A stretch of 47,829 bases of DNA from JBFXDI01 sp050181295 (lineage in GTDB: Bacteria > Pseudomonadota > Alphaproteobacteria > Rhizobiales > Aestuariivirgaceae). Shown here piece by piece: positions 16,787 through 27,397 of the stretch. Position 1 is the stretch's first letter; each line of letters starts with the position of its first letter. Both the position numbers and the translations under genes were made by a program. The notes beneath the pieces were generated by a model. That model searched no databases, had not been told where the DNA came from, and saw nothing but the letters and a program-made list of their open reading frames with translations. Location: the NCBI GenBank assembly GCA_050181295.1, contig JBFXDI010000015.1, positions 1-47,829 of the forward strand, read 5' to 3'.

Positions 16787-16809
16787 GGACGCTGGCGAAA
16801 GACTGAACG

Positions 16810-18087
16810 TCAAACGACAAAGTAGCGCCAGGCGACGCCAAGGACGGCCGAGAACGCAAGCGTCAGCGGAATGCCGGCGCGTAGGCGGAAGAGCACGAAG
16901 GCCGCGGCGGCGAGGAGTGCGAGCGCGGCCCGGTCGATGGTCGACCAGACGGGCCATGGCATGCCCGAAAGGCCAACGGGCAGGCTGCCGACACTTCCGA
17001 ACAGGACATGCAGGGCGAACCACAGTGTGAGGTTCGCGATGACCCCGACGACGGCTGCCGTGATGGCGGTAAGCGCGCCCGAAAGCCGCGGCAGGGCAGA
17101 CAGCCCCTCGACATAGGGCGCGGCCGCGAAGATCCACAGGAAGCAGGGCGCGAAGGTCATCCAGAGCGTCACCAATGCTCCCGCAAGTCCACCCCAGAAG
17201 CCCCCGATGGCACGGTGGCCGGCGAGATAGCCCACGAATTCCGTGACGAGGATCAGGGGCCCGGGCGTCGTCTCGGCGAGGCCGAGCCCGTCGACCATCT
17301 CGCGCGCGTCAAGCCATCCATGGACCTCGACCGCCTGCTGCGCCATGTAGGCCAAGACCGCATAGGCGCCACCGAAGGTCACGACGGCGAGCTTGGAGAA
17401 GAAGACGCCGGCGACGACCAGCACATGGTCCGGCCCGAGCAGGAGGGCGAGCGCCGCCAGCGGCGAGAGCCAGATGGCGAGCCAGAGCAAGACGGTTCCG
17501 GCGGTCGAGCGGAGCGAGGAACCAGGGGAATGCGAGGCGGCGCTCGCCGGGACAGGCTGCGGCGTCACGAAGCCGACCAGCGCCGCGGCAGCGATGACAA
17601 GCGGGAACGGCAGTCCCAGAACGAAGAGCGCCAGAAAGGCGCAAACGGCAATCGCCCAGTCTGCCGGGCCTTTCAGCGCGCGGCGGGCGACCCGCAGCAG
17701 CGCCTCGATCACGATCGCGAGCACGGCGGCCTTGACGCCGAGGAACAGCGCCTCGACCAGAGGCAGCTTGCCGAACGTCGCATAGAGGGCCGCCAGAGCG
17801 AGCACCACCACCGCTCCCGGCAGCACGAAGAGCAGCCCGGCGGCGAGGCCTCCCTTCACGCCGTGCAGGCGCCAGCCGGCATAGGTCGCAAGCTGCATGG
17901 CCTCGGGGCCGGGGAGCAGCATGCAGAAGTTGAGGCCGCGCAAGTAGAGCGGCTCGTCGAGCCAGCGCTTCTCCTCCACCAGCACGCGGTGCATGAGCGC
18001 GATCTGACCGGCCGGACCGCCGAAGGAGAGGAGGCCGATCCTGAGGAAGGTGCGGAACAGCTCGCCGAAGGAGGGCCGGTCCATCAT
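16810..18087 (-). CDS. chrA: Chromate transporter ChrA (two-domain)
   Basis: The 425-residue membrane protein of the CHR superfamily has two homologous halves. The first shows LLSFGGPAGQIALMH and LLPGPEAMQLATYAGW; the second shows VVTFGGAYAVLAYMAQQ and LGLAETTPGPLILVTEFVGY. About ten to thirteen hydrophobic helices are visible. ChrA exports chromate from the cytoplasm and gives resistance. The start ATG overlaps the stop of the rhodanese-ChrB gene by four bases, so the two are translated together. The gene ends near the palindromic element at 16709-16786. Confidence 0.93.
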   Translation of the reverse strand: MMDRPSFGELFRTFLRIGLLSFGGPAGQIALMHRVLVEEKRWLDEPLYLRGLNFCMLLPGPEAMQLATYAGWRLHGVKGGLAAGLLFVLPGAVVVLALAALYATFGKLPLVEALFLGVKAAVLAIVIEALLRVARRALKGPADWAIAVCAFLALFVLGLPFPLVIAAAALVGFVTPQPVPASAASHSPGSSLRSTAGTVLLWLAIWLSPLAALALLLGPDHVLVVAGVFFSKLAVVTFGGAYAVLAYMAQQAVEVHGWLDAREMVDGLGLAETTPGPLILVTEFVGYLAGHRAIGGFWGGLAGALVTLWMTFAPCFLWIFAAAPYVEGLSALPRLSGALTAITAAVVGVIANLTLWFALHVLFGSVGSLPVGLSGMPWPVWSTIDRAALALLAAAAFVLFRLRAGIPLTLAFSAVLGVAWRYFVV

Positions 18088-18899
18088 GGCGCGACCTTTC
18101 CCGCCCAGTTGTGCGTCTCGCCGCTTGCAAGGGTCAGCCAGGCGTAAAGCGCGTCGTAGAGGCGGAAGCCCCGGTCGAGCGCTTCCTCGTCACCCGACGA
18201 CATGGCCGAGATGCCGAGGGAGGCGGCAAGAAGCCCTGCAGCCTCAGGCTCGAGATCGGGCCTTGCCGTGTCGGCGCCACGCACGATTCTGGCGAGCCGC
18301 CGCAAGGCCGCATCCTCGATCGCGAAGCGGTCGAGGAAGGTGTCGAAGGAGCATCGCTCGCCTTCATGCTCGATGGGCGCACCCTTGACGTCGAAGGCCA
18401 CGGCGTCCGCCTCGGCCGCGACGTCGAGAACAAACTCAGGCTCGACGAAGAGGATCCGAGCGTGCGAATCGACGAAGCGCCGGATGAACCACGGGCAGGC
18501 GATGCGGTCGATCTTGGGCTTCACGCGCGTCACCCAGCGGCTCGGCTCCTGGCTTGCCGGGTCGTGGAAGGGCGCGCGGCCCACCGTCGGGTAGCCGTTC
18601 GCGATCCACGCCTCGATGCCGCCGGCCAGCACCCGCGCGTCCAGGCCCTCGGCCCTGAGCGCCGCGGCAGCGAGCTGGCTCACGTTGTGGCCATGCGTGC
18701 AGTAGATGACGAGAGCTCCGCCGGAGGGCAGCTCCTTCGCCCACCGGCTGACCTCCAGATGGTCGCGCCAGACTGCTGCGGGAAGCAGCCGATCGGCACC
18801 ATCGAAAGCCGACCTGCGGCGGACATCGACCAGCCGGGGAGCCTGCGCGCGCGCCAGCTTCGCCATGAGGTGTTCGGGGGAAACAAAGAAATCGCCCAT
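18084..18899 (-). CDS. Rhodanese-ChrB fusion, chromate resistance protein
   Basis: The 271-residue product joins a rhodanese domain (residues about 8-100: PRLVDVRRRSAFDGADRL and the loop VIYCTHGHNVSQ with the active Cys) to a ChrB-type C-terminal domain from about 120 (WVTRVKPKIDRIACPWFIRR, then FVEPEFVLDVA and HEGERCSFDTFL). The C-terminal domain is found in chromate resistance loci, where ChrB acts as a chromate-sensing regulator; no DNA-binding N-terminus of ChrB is seen here. The ATG at 18899 is preceded by GGAGG, so it is preferred over a GTG at 18911. It overlaps chrA by four bases. Confidence 0.88.
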   Translation of the reverse strand: MGDFFVSPEHLMAKLARAQAPRLVDVRRRSAFDGADRLLPAAVWRDHLEVSRWAKELPSGGALVIYCTHGHNVSQLAAAALRAEGLDARVLAGGIEAWIANGYPTVGRAPFHDPASQEPSRWVTRVKPKIDRIACPWFIRRFVDSHARILFVEPEFVLDVAAEADAVAFDVKGAPIEHEGERCSFDTFLDRFAIEDAALRRLARIVRGADTARPDLEPEAAGLLAASLGISAMSSGDEEALDRGFRLYDALYAWLTLASGETHNWAGKVAP

Positions 18900-19108
18900 G
18901 CTCGCCTCCACATGCCAGTGGGGCGGCGCTTGGGCGAGGAGCCTGAAGGGGCGGCCGCGTCAGGCCCCTTGGAGAAAATGTTAGCAAAAACGGCCGGTTT
19001 CGGCAATGGACTTGCCGCTAGGGAACCTTGCGCGCCGCCGGGTGTTGATCATATCTGACCCCAGGCGACGGGGCGTCCCTGCAAGTAAAGCGAGAGAGGA
19101 CTATCGAC

Positions 19109-19372
19109 ATGAACGCGAGACTGAAGCTGGCCGCCGCGGCCGCCCTGCTGGCCTTTGCCGTGCCCGCCGTGGCCTATGCCGACGACCGCAAGCCGGAGGG
19201 CGCCGAGCTGGCCGCCATCACCGAGGCCCTGAACGCGCAGGGCTATACCAGCTGGGACGAAATCGAGTGGAGCCACGACATGTGGGACGTGAACGACGCC
19301 GAATACAGCGACGGCAAGGATTACGACCTGACGCTCGATCCGAACACGCTCCAGGTGGTCACGAAGGAGTAG
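19109..19372 (+). CDS. Small secreted PepSY-like protein
   Basis: The 87-residue product has a signal peptide (LKLAAAAALLAFAVPAVAYA, cleavage about residue 24) and a mature part of about 63 residues, acidic, with ITEALNAQGYTSWDEIEWS and YDLTLDPNTLQVVTKE. This one-helix, beta-hairpin layout matches the PepSY_2 family, short periplasmic proteins thought to bind or inhibit peptidases or to sense the periplasm; the role here is unknown. The sequence contains no cysteine. It is divergent from the chromate genes and ends in a strong terminator at 19399-19425. Confidence 0.75.
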   Translation: MNARLKLAAAAALLAFAVPAVAYADDRKPEGAELAAITEALNAQGYTSWDEIEWSHDMWDVNDAEYSDGKDYDLTLDPNTLQVVTKE

Positions 19373-19398
19373 CGGGACCCGTTGTCCCGAGAAGCAAG

Positions 19399-19425
19399 GC
19401 CCGGAGTGATCCTCCGGGCTTTTTT
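19399..19425 (+). terminator. Rho-independent terminator after the PepSY-like gene
   Basis: GCCCGGAG (19399-19406) pairs with CTCCGGGC (19412-19419) around a five-base loop, followed by TTTTTT (19420-19425). This is a textbook intrinsic terminator, 27 bases after the gene's stop codon. Confidence 0.92.
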
Positions 19426-19563
19426 GCCGCCATTTTCATCCACTTGTTTCGCCCGCCCGTTCCAATCGGCTATAACCGCCATGCGCCGAGACGGCTTGCA
19501 TGACGCCCGTTCCGGTACGACATAGGAAGTGCGGCAGGACGGCCGCGGGAACCAGGGCTTTTC

Positions 19564-22500
19564 ATGGCACTGCGCAGCGTCGCGATCGACGACAAGTTCG
19601 ACCTCACAAAAGAGCACGTGTACCTGACCGGCACGCAGGCGCTGGTGCGCCTCGTGCTGATGCAGAAGGCGCGCGACGCCAAGGCGGGCCTCAATACCGC
19701 CGGCTACATCACCGGCTATCGCGGCTCGCCGCTCGGCGGGCTCGACCAGCAGTTCGGCCGGGCGAAGAAACACCTGAAGCCCGTCGACATCCTCTTCCAG
19801 CCCGGCCTCAACGAAGACCTCGCGGCGACCGCGCTCTGGGGCTCGCAGCAGACAGAGATGCGGGGCGAAGGGGCCTTCGATGGCGTGTTCGGCATGTGGT
19901 ACGGCAAGGGGCCGGGCGTCGATCGCTGCGGCGACGTCTTCCGCCACGCCAATGCCGCCGGCACGTCCAAGAACGGTGGTGTGCTGGTGCTCATGGGCGA
20001 CGACCATGGCGCGGAATCCTCGACCGTGCCGCACCAGAGCGAGTTCGCGCTGGTCGACGCCATGATGCCGGTGCTGCATCCGGCGGGCGTGCAGGAGATC
20101 ATCGACTACGGCATCCTGGGCTTCGCCATGTCGCGCTATTCCGGCTGCTGGGTCGGGATCAAGTGCGTTCACGACAATGTCGAATCGACCGCCATCGTGG
20201 ACGGCTCGATCGACCGCCTACGGATCAATTATCCTCCCGACTTCAAGATGCCGGAAGGCGGCCTCAACATCCGCCCCTTCGACGACCGCTTCGACCAGGA
20301 GCGGCGGACGCATCTCTTCAAGCGCTTCGCGGCGGTGGCCTTCGCGCGCGCCAACAACATCGACCGCGTCGTGCTTTCGGGCGGACCGAAGCCCCGCCTC
20401 GGCATCGTCACGACAGGCAAGAGCTATCTCGACGTGCGCCAGGCGCTGGAGGAGCTCGGGATCGACGAGGTCGAGGCCGCGCGGCTGGGCCTGAAACTCC
20501 TCAAGATCGGCATGGTGTGGCCGCTCGACCCGAAGATCGTGCAGGAGTTCTGCCGCGGACTCGACACGGTCCTCGTCGTCGAGGAGAAGCGCTCGCTGAT
20601 CGAGACGCAGATGCGCGAGCAGCTCTGCAACGACGACAGCGCGCCGAGGATCTACGGCAAGAAGGACGAGAACGGCCAAATCCTGTTCCCGGCCTACGGC
20701 ACGCTTGAGAGCAACGAGATCGCGCTGGTGCTGGGCGAAAGGCTGCTCCGGCTCGGCGAGAACGCCCCGCTTAAACGCAAGGTCGAGGCCATCCGGGCCG
20801 CCGAGGCCTCGGTCTCGAACGCGCCTGACCTCGCCACGCGCATCCCCTATTTCTGCGCCGGCTGCCCGCACAACTCCTCGACCGTCGTGCCGGAGGGCGG
20901 GCGCGGCTATGCCGGCATCGGCTGCCACTGGATGGTGCAGTTCATCCCCGAACGGCTAACCGAGGGCGCCACCCACATGGGCGCCGAAGGCGCCAACTGG
21001 ATCGGAGAGGCTCCGTTCTCCAAGCGCGGCCACGTGTTCCAGAACCTCGGCGACGGCACCTACAACCATTCCGGCATCCTCGCCATCCGCGCCGCGGTCG
21101 CCGCCGGCGTCAACATCACCTACAAGATCCTCTACAACGACGCCGTCGCCATGACGGGCGGGCAGCGGCACGAGGGTGGCCTCACCGTCCCCATGATCGC
21201 CAACCAGCTCAGGGCAGAGGGCGTCGAGCGCATCGCGCTCGTCTCCGACCAGCCGGAGAGATACGAAGGCGTGTCCGGCTATCCCGCCGGCATGAGCGTG
21301 CATCACCGCGATGACATCCAGGGTCTCCAGAAGGACCTCATGCAGGTCAAGGGCGTGAGCGCGCTCATCTACGATCAGACCTGCGCGGCCGAAAAGCGCC
21401 GGCGCCGCAAGCGCGGCGAGTTCCCCGACCCCAACCGGCGGGTCTTCATCAACGAGCTCGTTTGCGAGGGCTGCGGCGACTGCGGCGTGAAATCCAATTG
21501 CGTCGCCGTGGCGCCGCTCGAGACGCCCTTCGGGCGCAAGCGCCAGATCGACCAGTCCGTCTGCAACAAGGACTATTCGTGCCTGAAGGGCTTCTGTCCG
21601 AGCTTCGTGACGGTGGAGGGCGGGCAGCTCGCGCTTGGCTCCAAGGCGAAGAAGCTGCCGAGCGAGACGGGACCCTTCCCGGTGCTGCCCGAGCCCACCC
21701 TTCCTCCGCTCGACCGGCCCTGGTCGGTGCTCGTCACCGGCATCGGCGGCACGGGCGTCGTGACGGTCGGCCAGATCATCGGCATGGCGGCGCATCTGGA
21801 AGGCAAGGGCGCCGGCATCATCGACATGGCGGGCCTGTCGCAGAAGAACGGCGCGGTCGTCTCGCACCTGAAGATCGCGGCCACGCCTGAGGACATCGCG
21901 GCCATCCGCGTGGCGCCAGGCGGCGCCGATCTCATCCTCGGCTGCGATCTCGTGACGTCTGCCTCGGAGCGCATCCTGTCGGCCGCCTCGCGCGAGCGCA
22001 CGCATGCGGTCGTCAACACGCACGAGCAGATGCCGGCGCAGTTCACCCGCGACGCCGACTTCCGGCTGCCCGGTGAGGAGATGCAGGTCGCGATCGCGGC
22101 CCGGGGACTTCCCGGCGGTGCGCACACTGTGAACGCGACCGCGCTCGCGACCGCGCTCATGGGTGATTCGATCGCGGCCAACATGTTCACGCTGGGCTTT
22201 GCCTGGCAGAAGGGCCTGATCCCGGTCAGCGTCGAGGCGATCGAGAAGGCGATCGAGCTCAACGGCGTCTCGATCAAGATGAACACGCAGGCCTTCCGCT
22301 GGGGGCGTCGCGCCGCGCACGATCTCAAGGCGGTCGAAGCCGTCATCGGCGCGCTGTCGGAGAAGCCCGAGTCGAAGACCGAGACGCTGGACGAGATGAT
22401 CCAGCGGCGGGTGGAGTTCCTGACAGGCTACCAGAACGCGGCCTATGCGGAGGACTACCGCGGGCGCGTCGAGGCGGTGAGGGCGGTCGAGGCCCGCAAG

Positions 22501-23052
22501 GCGCCTGGCTCAAGCGCGCTCACGCAGGCGGTCGCGCGCTACCTCTTCAAGCTCATGGCCTACAAGGACGAGTACGAAGTGGCGCGTCTCTATATCGACG
22601 GGTCGTTCGACAAGGCGATCCGGGAAAAATTCTCGGGCGACTTCAAGCTCACCTTCCACCTCGCGCCGCCGCTTCTTTCCAAGCGCGACCCCGAGACAGG
22701 GCACCTGAGGAAGCAGACCTACGGTCCCTGGATGAAAACCGCCTTCGCGCTGCTCGCGAAGCTGAAAGCCTTACGCGGCACGGCCCTCGACGTCTTCGGC
22801 TACACGGAAGAACGGCGCACAGAGCGGCAGCTCATCGAGGACTATCGCGCGCTGATCGAGGAGTTGGCCCAGAAGCTCACGCCCGAGAACCACGCGCTCG
22901 CCGTCGACATCGCGTCTATCCCTGAGCACATCCGTGGCTACGGACACGTGAAGGAGCGGCACCTCGGGCAGGCGAAGGCACGCGAGGCGGACCTTCTCGC
23001 CGCCTTCCGCAGCGGCCAGACGTCGCTGCCGCAGCCCATCGCGGCGGAGTAG
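19564..23052 (+). CDS. Indolepyruvate ferredoxin oxidoreductase, fused large protein
   Basis: The 1162-residue enzyme is a fused 2-oxoacid:ferredoxin oxidoreductase of the IorAB type. Domains in order are an N-terminal pyrimidine-binding domain (AGYITGYRGSPLGGLDQQF near 47-66), a TPP-binding domain (GIGCHWMVQF, NLGDGTYNHSGILAIRAAV and ILYNDAVAMTGGQ, about 455-545), a 4Fe-4S region (CEGCGDCGVKSNC near 637-649, then CLKGFC) and a gamma-type domain (VTGIGGTGVVTVGQIIGMAA near 725-745). It would oxidatively decarboxylate aryl- or branched-chain 2-oxoacids to acyl-CoA with reduction of ferredoxin, in amino-acid breakdown. The fused form is widespread in aerobic alphaproteobacteria. Confidence 0.93.
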   Translation: MALRSVAIDDKFDLTKEHVYLTGTQALVRLVLMQKARDAKAGLNTAGYITGYRGSPLGGLDQQFGRAKKHLKPVDILFQPGLNEDLAATALWGSQQTEMRGEGAFDGVFGMWYGKGPGVDRCGDVFRHANAAGTSKNGGVLVLMGDDHGAESSTVPHQSEFALVDAMMPVLHPAGVQEIIDYGILGFAMSRYSGCWVGIKCVHDNVESTAIVDGSIDRLRINYPPDFKMPEGGLNIRPFDDRFDQERRTHLFKRFAAVAFARANNIDRVVLSGGPKPRLGIVTTGKSYLDVRQALEELGIDEVEAARLGLKLLKIGMVWPLDPKIVQEFCRGLDTVLVVEEKRSLIETQMREQLCNDDSAPRIYGKKDENGQILFPAYGTLESNEIALVLGERLLRLGENAPLKRKVEAIRAAEASVSNAPDLATRIPYFCAGCPHNSSTVVPEGGRGYAGIGCHWMVQFIPERLTEGATHMGAEGANWIGEAPFSKRGHVFQNLGDGTYNHSGILAIRAAVAAGVNITYKILYNDAVAMTGGQRHEGGLTVPMIANQLRAEGVERIALVSDQPERYEGVSGYPAGMSVHHRDDIQGLQKDLMQVKGVSALIYDQTCAAEKRRRRKRGEFPDPNRRVFINELVCEGCGDCGVKSNCVAVAPLETPFGRKRQIDQSVCNKDYSCLKGFCPSFVTVEGGQLALGSKAKKLPSETGPFPVLPEPTLPPLDRPWSVLVTGIGGTGVVTVGQIIGMAAHLEGKGAGIIDMAGLSQKNGAVVSHLKIAATPEDIAAIRVAPGGADLILGCDLVTSASERILSAASRERTHAVVNTHEQMPAQFTRDADFRLPGEEMQVAIAARGLPGGAHTVNATALATALMGDSIAANMFTLGFAWQKGLIPVSVEAIEKAIELNGVSIKMNTQAFRWGRRAAHDLKAVEAVIGALSEKPESKTETLDEMIQRRVEFLTGYQNAAYAEDYRGRVEAVRAVEARKAPGSSALTQAVARYLFKLMAYKDEYEVARLYIDGSFDKAIREKFSGDFKLTFHLAPPLLSKRDPETGHLRKQTYGPWMKTAFALLAKLKALRGTALDVFGYTEERRTERQLIEDYRALIEELAQKLTPENHALAVDIASIPEHIRGYGHVKERHLGQAKAREADLLAAFRSGQTSLPQPIAAE

Positions 23053-23087
23053 GCGAGTTTCCCGCGAGTCTCGCCGCCTTACACTCC

Positions 23088-23172
23088 CGTCATGGCCGGC
23101 CTCCGAGCCGGCCATCCTTTTAGGAGTCGAGACGGTCGCCAAAGGATTGCCGGGTCAAGCCCGGCAATGACG
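23088..23172. repeat. Two-hairpin 85-bp element, CGTCATGGCC ends, copy 1
   Basis: The element runs from CGTCAT to ATGACG and is exactly 85 bp. The left hairpin is ATGGCCGGC (23092-23100) with GCCGGCCAT; the right hairpin is ATTGCCGGG with GCCCGGCAAT. Between them CCTTTT and AAAGG flank a variable centre. Its sister at 29848-29932 has the same ends, same length and a different centre. It lies just after the indolepyruvate oxidoreductase gene. Confidence 0.85.
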
Positions 23173-23216
23173 AATGAAAGGTGGCGGGGGTGCTCACTTC
23201 CGAACCTTTCTTACCT

Positions 23217-23295
23217 CGTCATGCCAGCGAAGGCTGGCATCCAATAGGGCCAAGCGGACAAGCTTCATTGGACCCCAGCCTGCGCTGGGGTGACG
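23217..23295. repeat. Two-hairpin element, CGTCATGCCAGC type
   Basis: The 79-bp element starts CGTCATGCCAGCGAAGGCTG and ends GCGCTGGGGTGACG. The left hairpin is ATGCCAGCgaaGGCTGGCAT and the right hairpin is CCCCAGCctgCGCTGGGG, with inner CCAAT and ATTGG also able to pair. It has the same plan as the 85-bp elements but different sequence, and sits 45 bases from one of them in the same gap before the alpha/beta hydrolase stop. Confidence 0.75.
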
Positions 23296-23307
23296 AAAGA
23301 AATTGCC

Positions 23308-24111
23308 TCAGTCGCTCTCGAGAAACCGGCGGAGCATGGCGTTCACCTCGTCCACCTCGACGAGGCTCATCATGTGGCGGGCGCCGGGGATGATCTCGGC
23401 GCGAGCCTTCGGCGCTTCCGCCGCCATCGCCTGCGACATGGCGGGCGTCGAGTTGGGGTCGCCCGGCCCGGTCGCGAAGAGGGCCGGCACGGCAAGGTCC
23501 GGCAGGCGTCCCGCATGCGCCCTGTCGCTCATCGCGAAAATCCGGTAGGCGGCGGCATAGCCTTCAGGATTCACACCGAGAAGCCAGCGCTTCACGGCCG
23601 CATGGACATCCGTATAGCGGGGGTCGGAGGCGTCGCCGAACCAGCGCTTGAGCGGCACCTCGACGTCGCCGGCATCGCCCTTGGACGCGATCTCGGCGGC
23701 GCGCGCCTCGACCGCGCGGCGGCTCTCAGCGTCCCGGCAATAGACGGCGTTGAGCGCCGCGACGCGCGCCGTCGCCTCCGGATGGTCGAGCGCGAAGCCC
23801 AGCGCGACCAGCGCCCCCAGCGAATGCCCAACGAGGGTGACGTGGGAGAGACCCAGCGTTTCCGTCAAGCTCCGCGCCTGCGCCACGTAGTCCCCGAGTC
23901 GTTCCGGCCTGGGCGCGACGGCGCTTTGCCCGTGGCCGAGGAGGTCCATGGCGATGACGCGATGCGTCGAGGAGAATTCCGCGATCTGCGGGGTCCAGGC
24001 CTCGGCCCGCATGCCGACGCCATGGATGAAGAGCAGGGGCTCGCCCTTGCCCTCCTCCACATAGGCGGTCGTCCCGGCAAACCGGCGCGGGAGGTCCGGA
24101 AAGGCGCTCAT
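23308..24111 (-). CDS. Alpha/beta hydrolase
   Basis: The 267-residue enzyme starts MSAFPDLPRRFAGTTAYVEE. Motifs are the oxyanion segment LLFIHGVGMRAEAW near 29-42, MDLLGHGQS, the nucleophile elbow GHSLGAL near 95-101 (Ser97), and a C-terminal GARHMMSL with the catalytic His. The frame stays open upstream into the acs region, but the true start is the ATG at 24111, which overlaps the stop of the small upstream gene by four bases. The substrate is unknown; the fold covers esterases, lactonases and C-C hydrolases. Confidence 0.88.
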   Translation of the reverse strand: MSAFPDLPRRFAGTTAYVEEGKGEPLLFIHGVGMRAEAWTPQIAEFSSTHRVIAMDLLGHGQSAVAPRPERLGDYVAQARSLTETLGLSHVTLVGHSLGALVALGFALDHPEATARVAALNAVYCRDAESRRAVEARAAEIASKGDAGDVEVPLKRWFGDASDPRYTDVHAAVKRWLLGVNPEGYAAAYRIFAMSDRAHAGRLPDLAVPALFATGPGDPNSTPAMSQAMAAEAPKARAEIIPGARHMMSLVEVDEVNAMLRRFLESD

Positions 24112-24398
24112 GCCTCCTTCGTCAAGCGGATGGCCTCGGCGCGGATCTCTTCGTAGCGCCCTTCGATCTCGGCCGCGAGCGCGGCTGCCGCCGCCTCCGG
24201 CGCGCCGGGCCGCTCCGTCCGCTCGCGCCGCCACTCGCCCATATAGGCGTCGGAATCGGACAAGCCCCGCCGCATGGCGATCATGTCGATGAGCTCCTGG
24301 AAGCGGTCGGAAAGCTGGAGCTTGTGGCGGGCTCTTCCCTCCCTGGCCTCGACCATGGAAGGGATCTCCTGCCAGCTCACGATGGTGCACTCGGCCAT
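24108..24398 (-). CDS. Small 'virulence factor' family protein (PF13769-like)
   Basis: The 96-residue protein starts MAECTIVSWQEIPSMVEARE and shows KLQLSDRFQELIDMIAMRRGL and SDAYMGEWRRE, a layout that I recall for the short conserved family named 'virulence factor'. The family name does not establish a function. The C-terminal 35 residues are a Glu/Ala-rich helix. It starts three bases after the acs stop and ends in a four-base overlap with the alpha/beta hydrolase, so all three are probably made from one mRNA. Confidence 0.75.
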   Translation of the reverse strand: MAECTIVSWQEIPSMVEAREGRARHKLQLSDRFQELIDMIAMRRGLSDSDAYMGEWRRERTERPGAPEAAAAALAAEIEGRYEEIRAEAIRLTKEA

Positions 24399-24401
24399 GG
24401 A

Positions 24402-26342
<1,941 letters not shown>

Positions 26343-26492
26343 CGGACGTCCTCCCAGCATCGTTCTTAGCCGTGCTTGTCCCGGCATTATCGACAGCCGG
26401 CGCGGCCGTTCAAGCGCGGCCCCCTCATTCCTTCGGCTACACCGTTTGGGAGGCGATGGCGACCCCTGAAAACGCCGGGCAGCGCCTCGGGG

Positions 26493-27248
26493 CTAGGTCA
26501 GCCGGACGGAGATGCCGCCATCCACGAGCATCGGACTTCCCGTCATGAAGCTCGACCGGTCGGAAAGCAGAAACAGCGCTGCCTGCGCAATCTCATGGGG
26601 CTCCGCCATCCGCTTCATCGGATGCAGGCTCGCGATGAACTCCAGGATGTCAGGATCGCCCTCTCCGGCAGCCGGCGTGACGGTGCCGCCCGGCAGCAGC
26701 GCATTGACGCGGATGCCGTCCGCGGCGTGGTCGGAGGCCAGCGACCGCATAAGGCCGATCATGCCAGCCTTTGACGCCGCATAGGCGCCCATTCCCGGCA
26801 TTCCGCCGTTGCTGAAGCCAACGAAAGAGGATGTGAAGACGATCGAGCCTCCCTGCCTTGCCATGATCGGGATTTGCGCCTGCGCGGCCAGAAATGCGCT
26901 GGTCAGGTTGACCGAGATAACCTCGCTCCAGTTGCCGATCCTCATCTCGGGGATCGATACCATGTCGCCCACGATGCCGGCATTGTTGAAGGCGCCGTCC
27001 AGCGCGCCAAATTCTCGCAAAGCGAGATCGGCGAGCGCAGCGGCGTAGCCTTCGTCCTTGACATCGCCGGCAAGGAACACGGCCCGGCCATTGCTTCGGT
27101 TGATTTCCCCCGCGAGGGCTTCCAATTCTGCCGATCGGCGCGCGCCGAGAACCACATTGGCCCCTTCGGCCGCGAACAACAATGCTGCCGCGGCGCCGAT
27201 CCCACTGCTCGCCCCCGTTATGATGATCGCCTTGCCTTCCAACTCCAC
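26493..27248 (-). CDS. SDR-family oxidoreductase
   Basis: The 251-residue Rossmann-fold enzyme starts at a GTG with GAGGAG nine bases before it. Motifs are ITGASSGIGAAAALLF near 10-25, FNNAGIVGD near 88, VFTSSFVGF with the catalytic Ser, YAASKAGMIG (Tyr-X3-Lys) and MLVDGGISVRL at the end. It is a classical short-chain dehydrogenase of unknown substrate. It lies 150 bases upstream of acs on the same strand and is divergent from the polyamine-type binding protein gene. Confidence 0.9.
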   Translation of the reverse strand: MELEGKAIIITGASSGIGAAAALLFAAEGANVVLGARRSAELEALAGEINRSNGRAVFLAGDVKDEGYAAALADLALREFGALDGAFNNAGIVGDMVSIPEMRIGNWSEVISVNLTSAFLAAQAQIPIMARQGGSIVFTSSFVGFSNGGMPGMGAYAASKAGMIGLMRSLASDHAADGIRVNALLPGGTVTPAAGEGDPDILEFIASLHPMKRMAEPHEIAQAALFLLSDRSSFMTGSPMLVDGGISVRLT

Positions 27249-27397
27249 GACTTGTTCTCCTCAAAAGGTGCATGAGGGGCATCTAGTGTCGGGCGGACGA
27301 GGCAGCCACCCGTTACTTGCTCAATGCCGGCCGGGTTTGACTCCCCGGCCGATCTCGGCCAGCCTGCCGCGGCGGCAGGCAGGGAGGGAGAAACGGC

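Noticed and set aside
20956..22320. A 454-codon minus-strand open frame opposite the indolepyruvate oxidoreductase gene
   Set aside because: Antisense shadow; no start context and no domain, while the plus strand carries clear TPP and 4Fe-4S motifs.
23088..23295. CRISPR-like repeats
   Set aside because: The repeated units are two-hairpin intergenic elements without regular direct repeats or spacers, and no cas gene is present.
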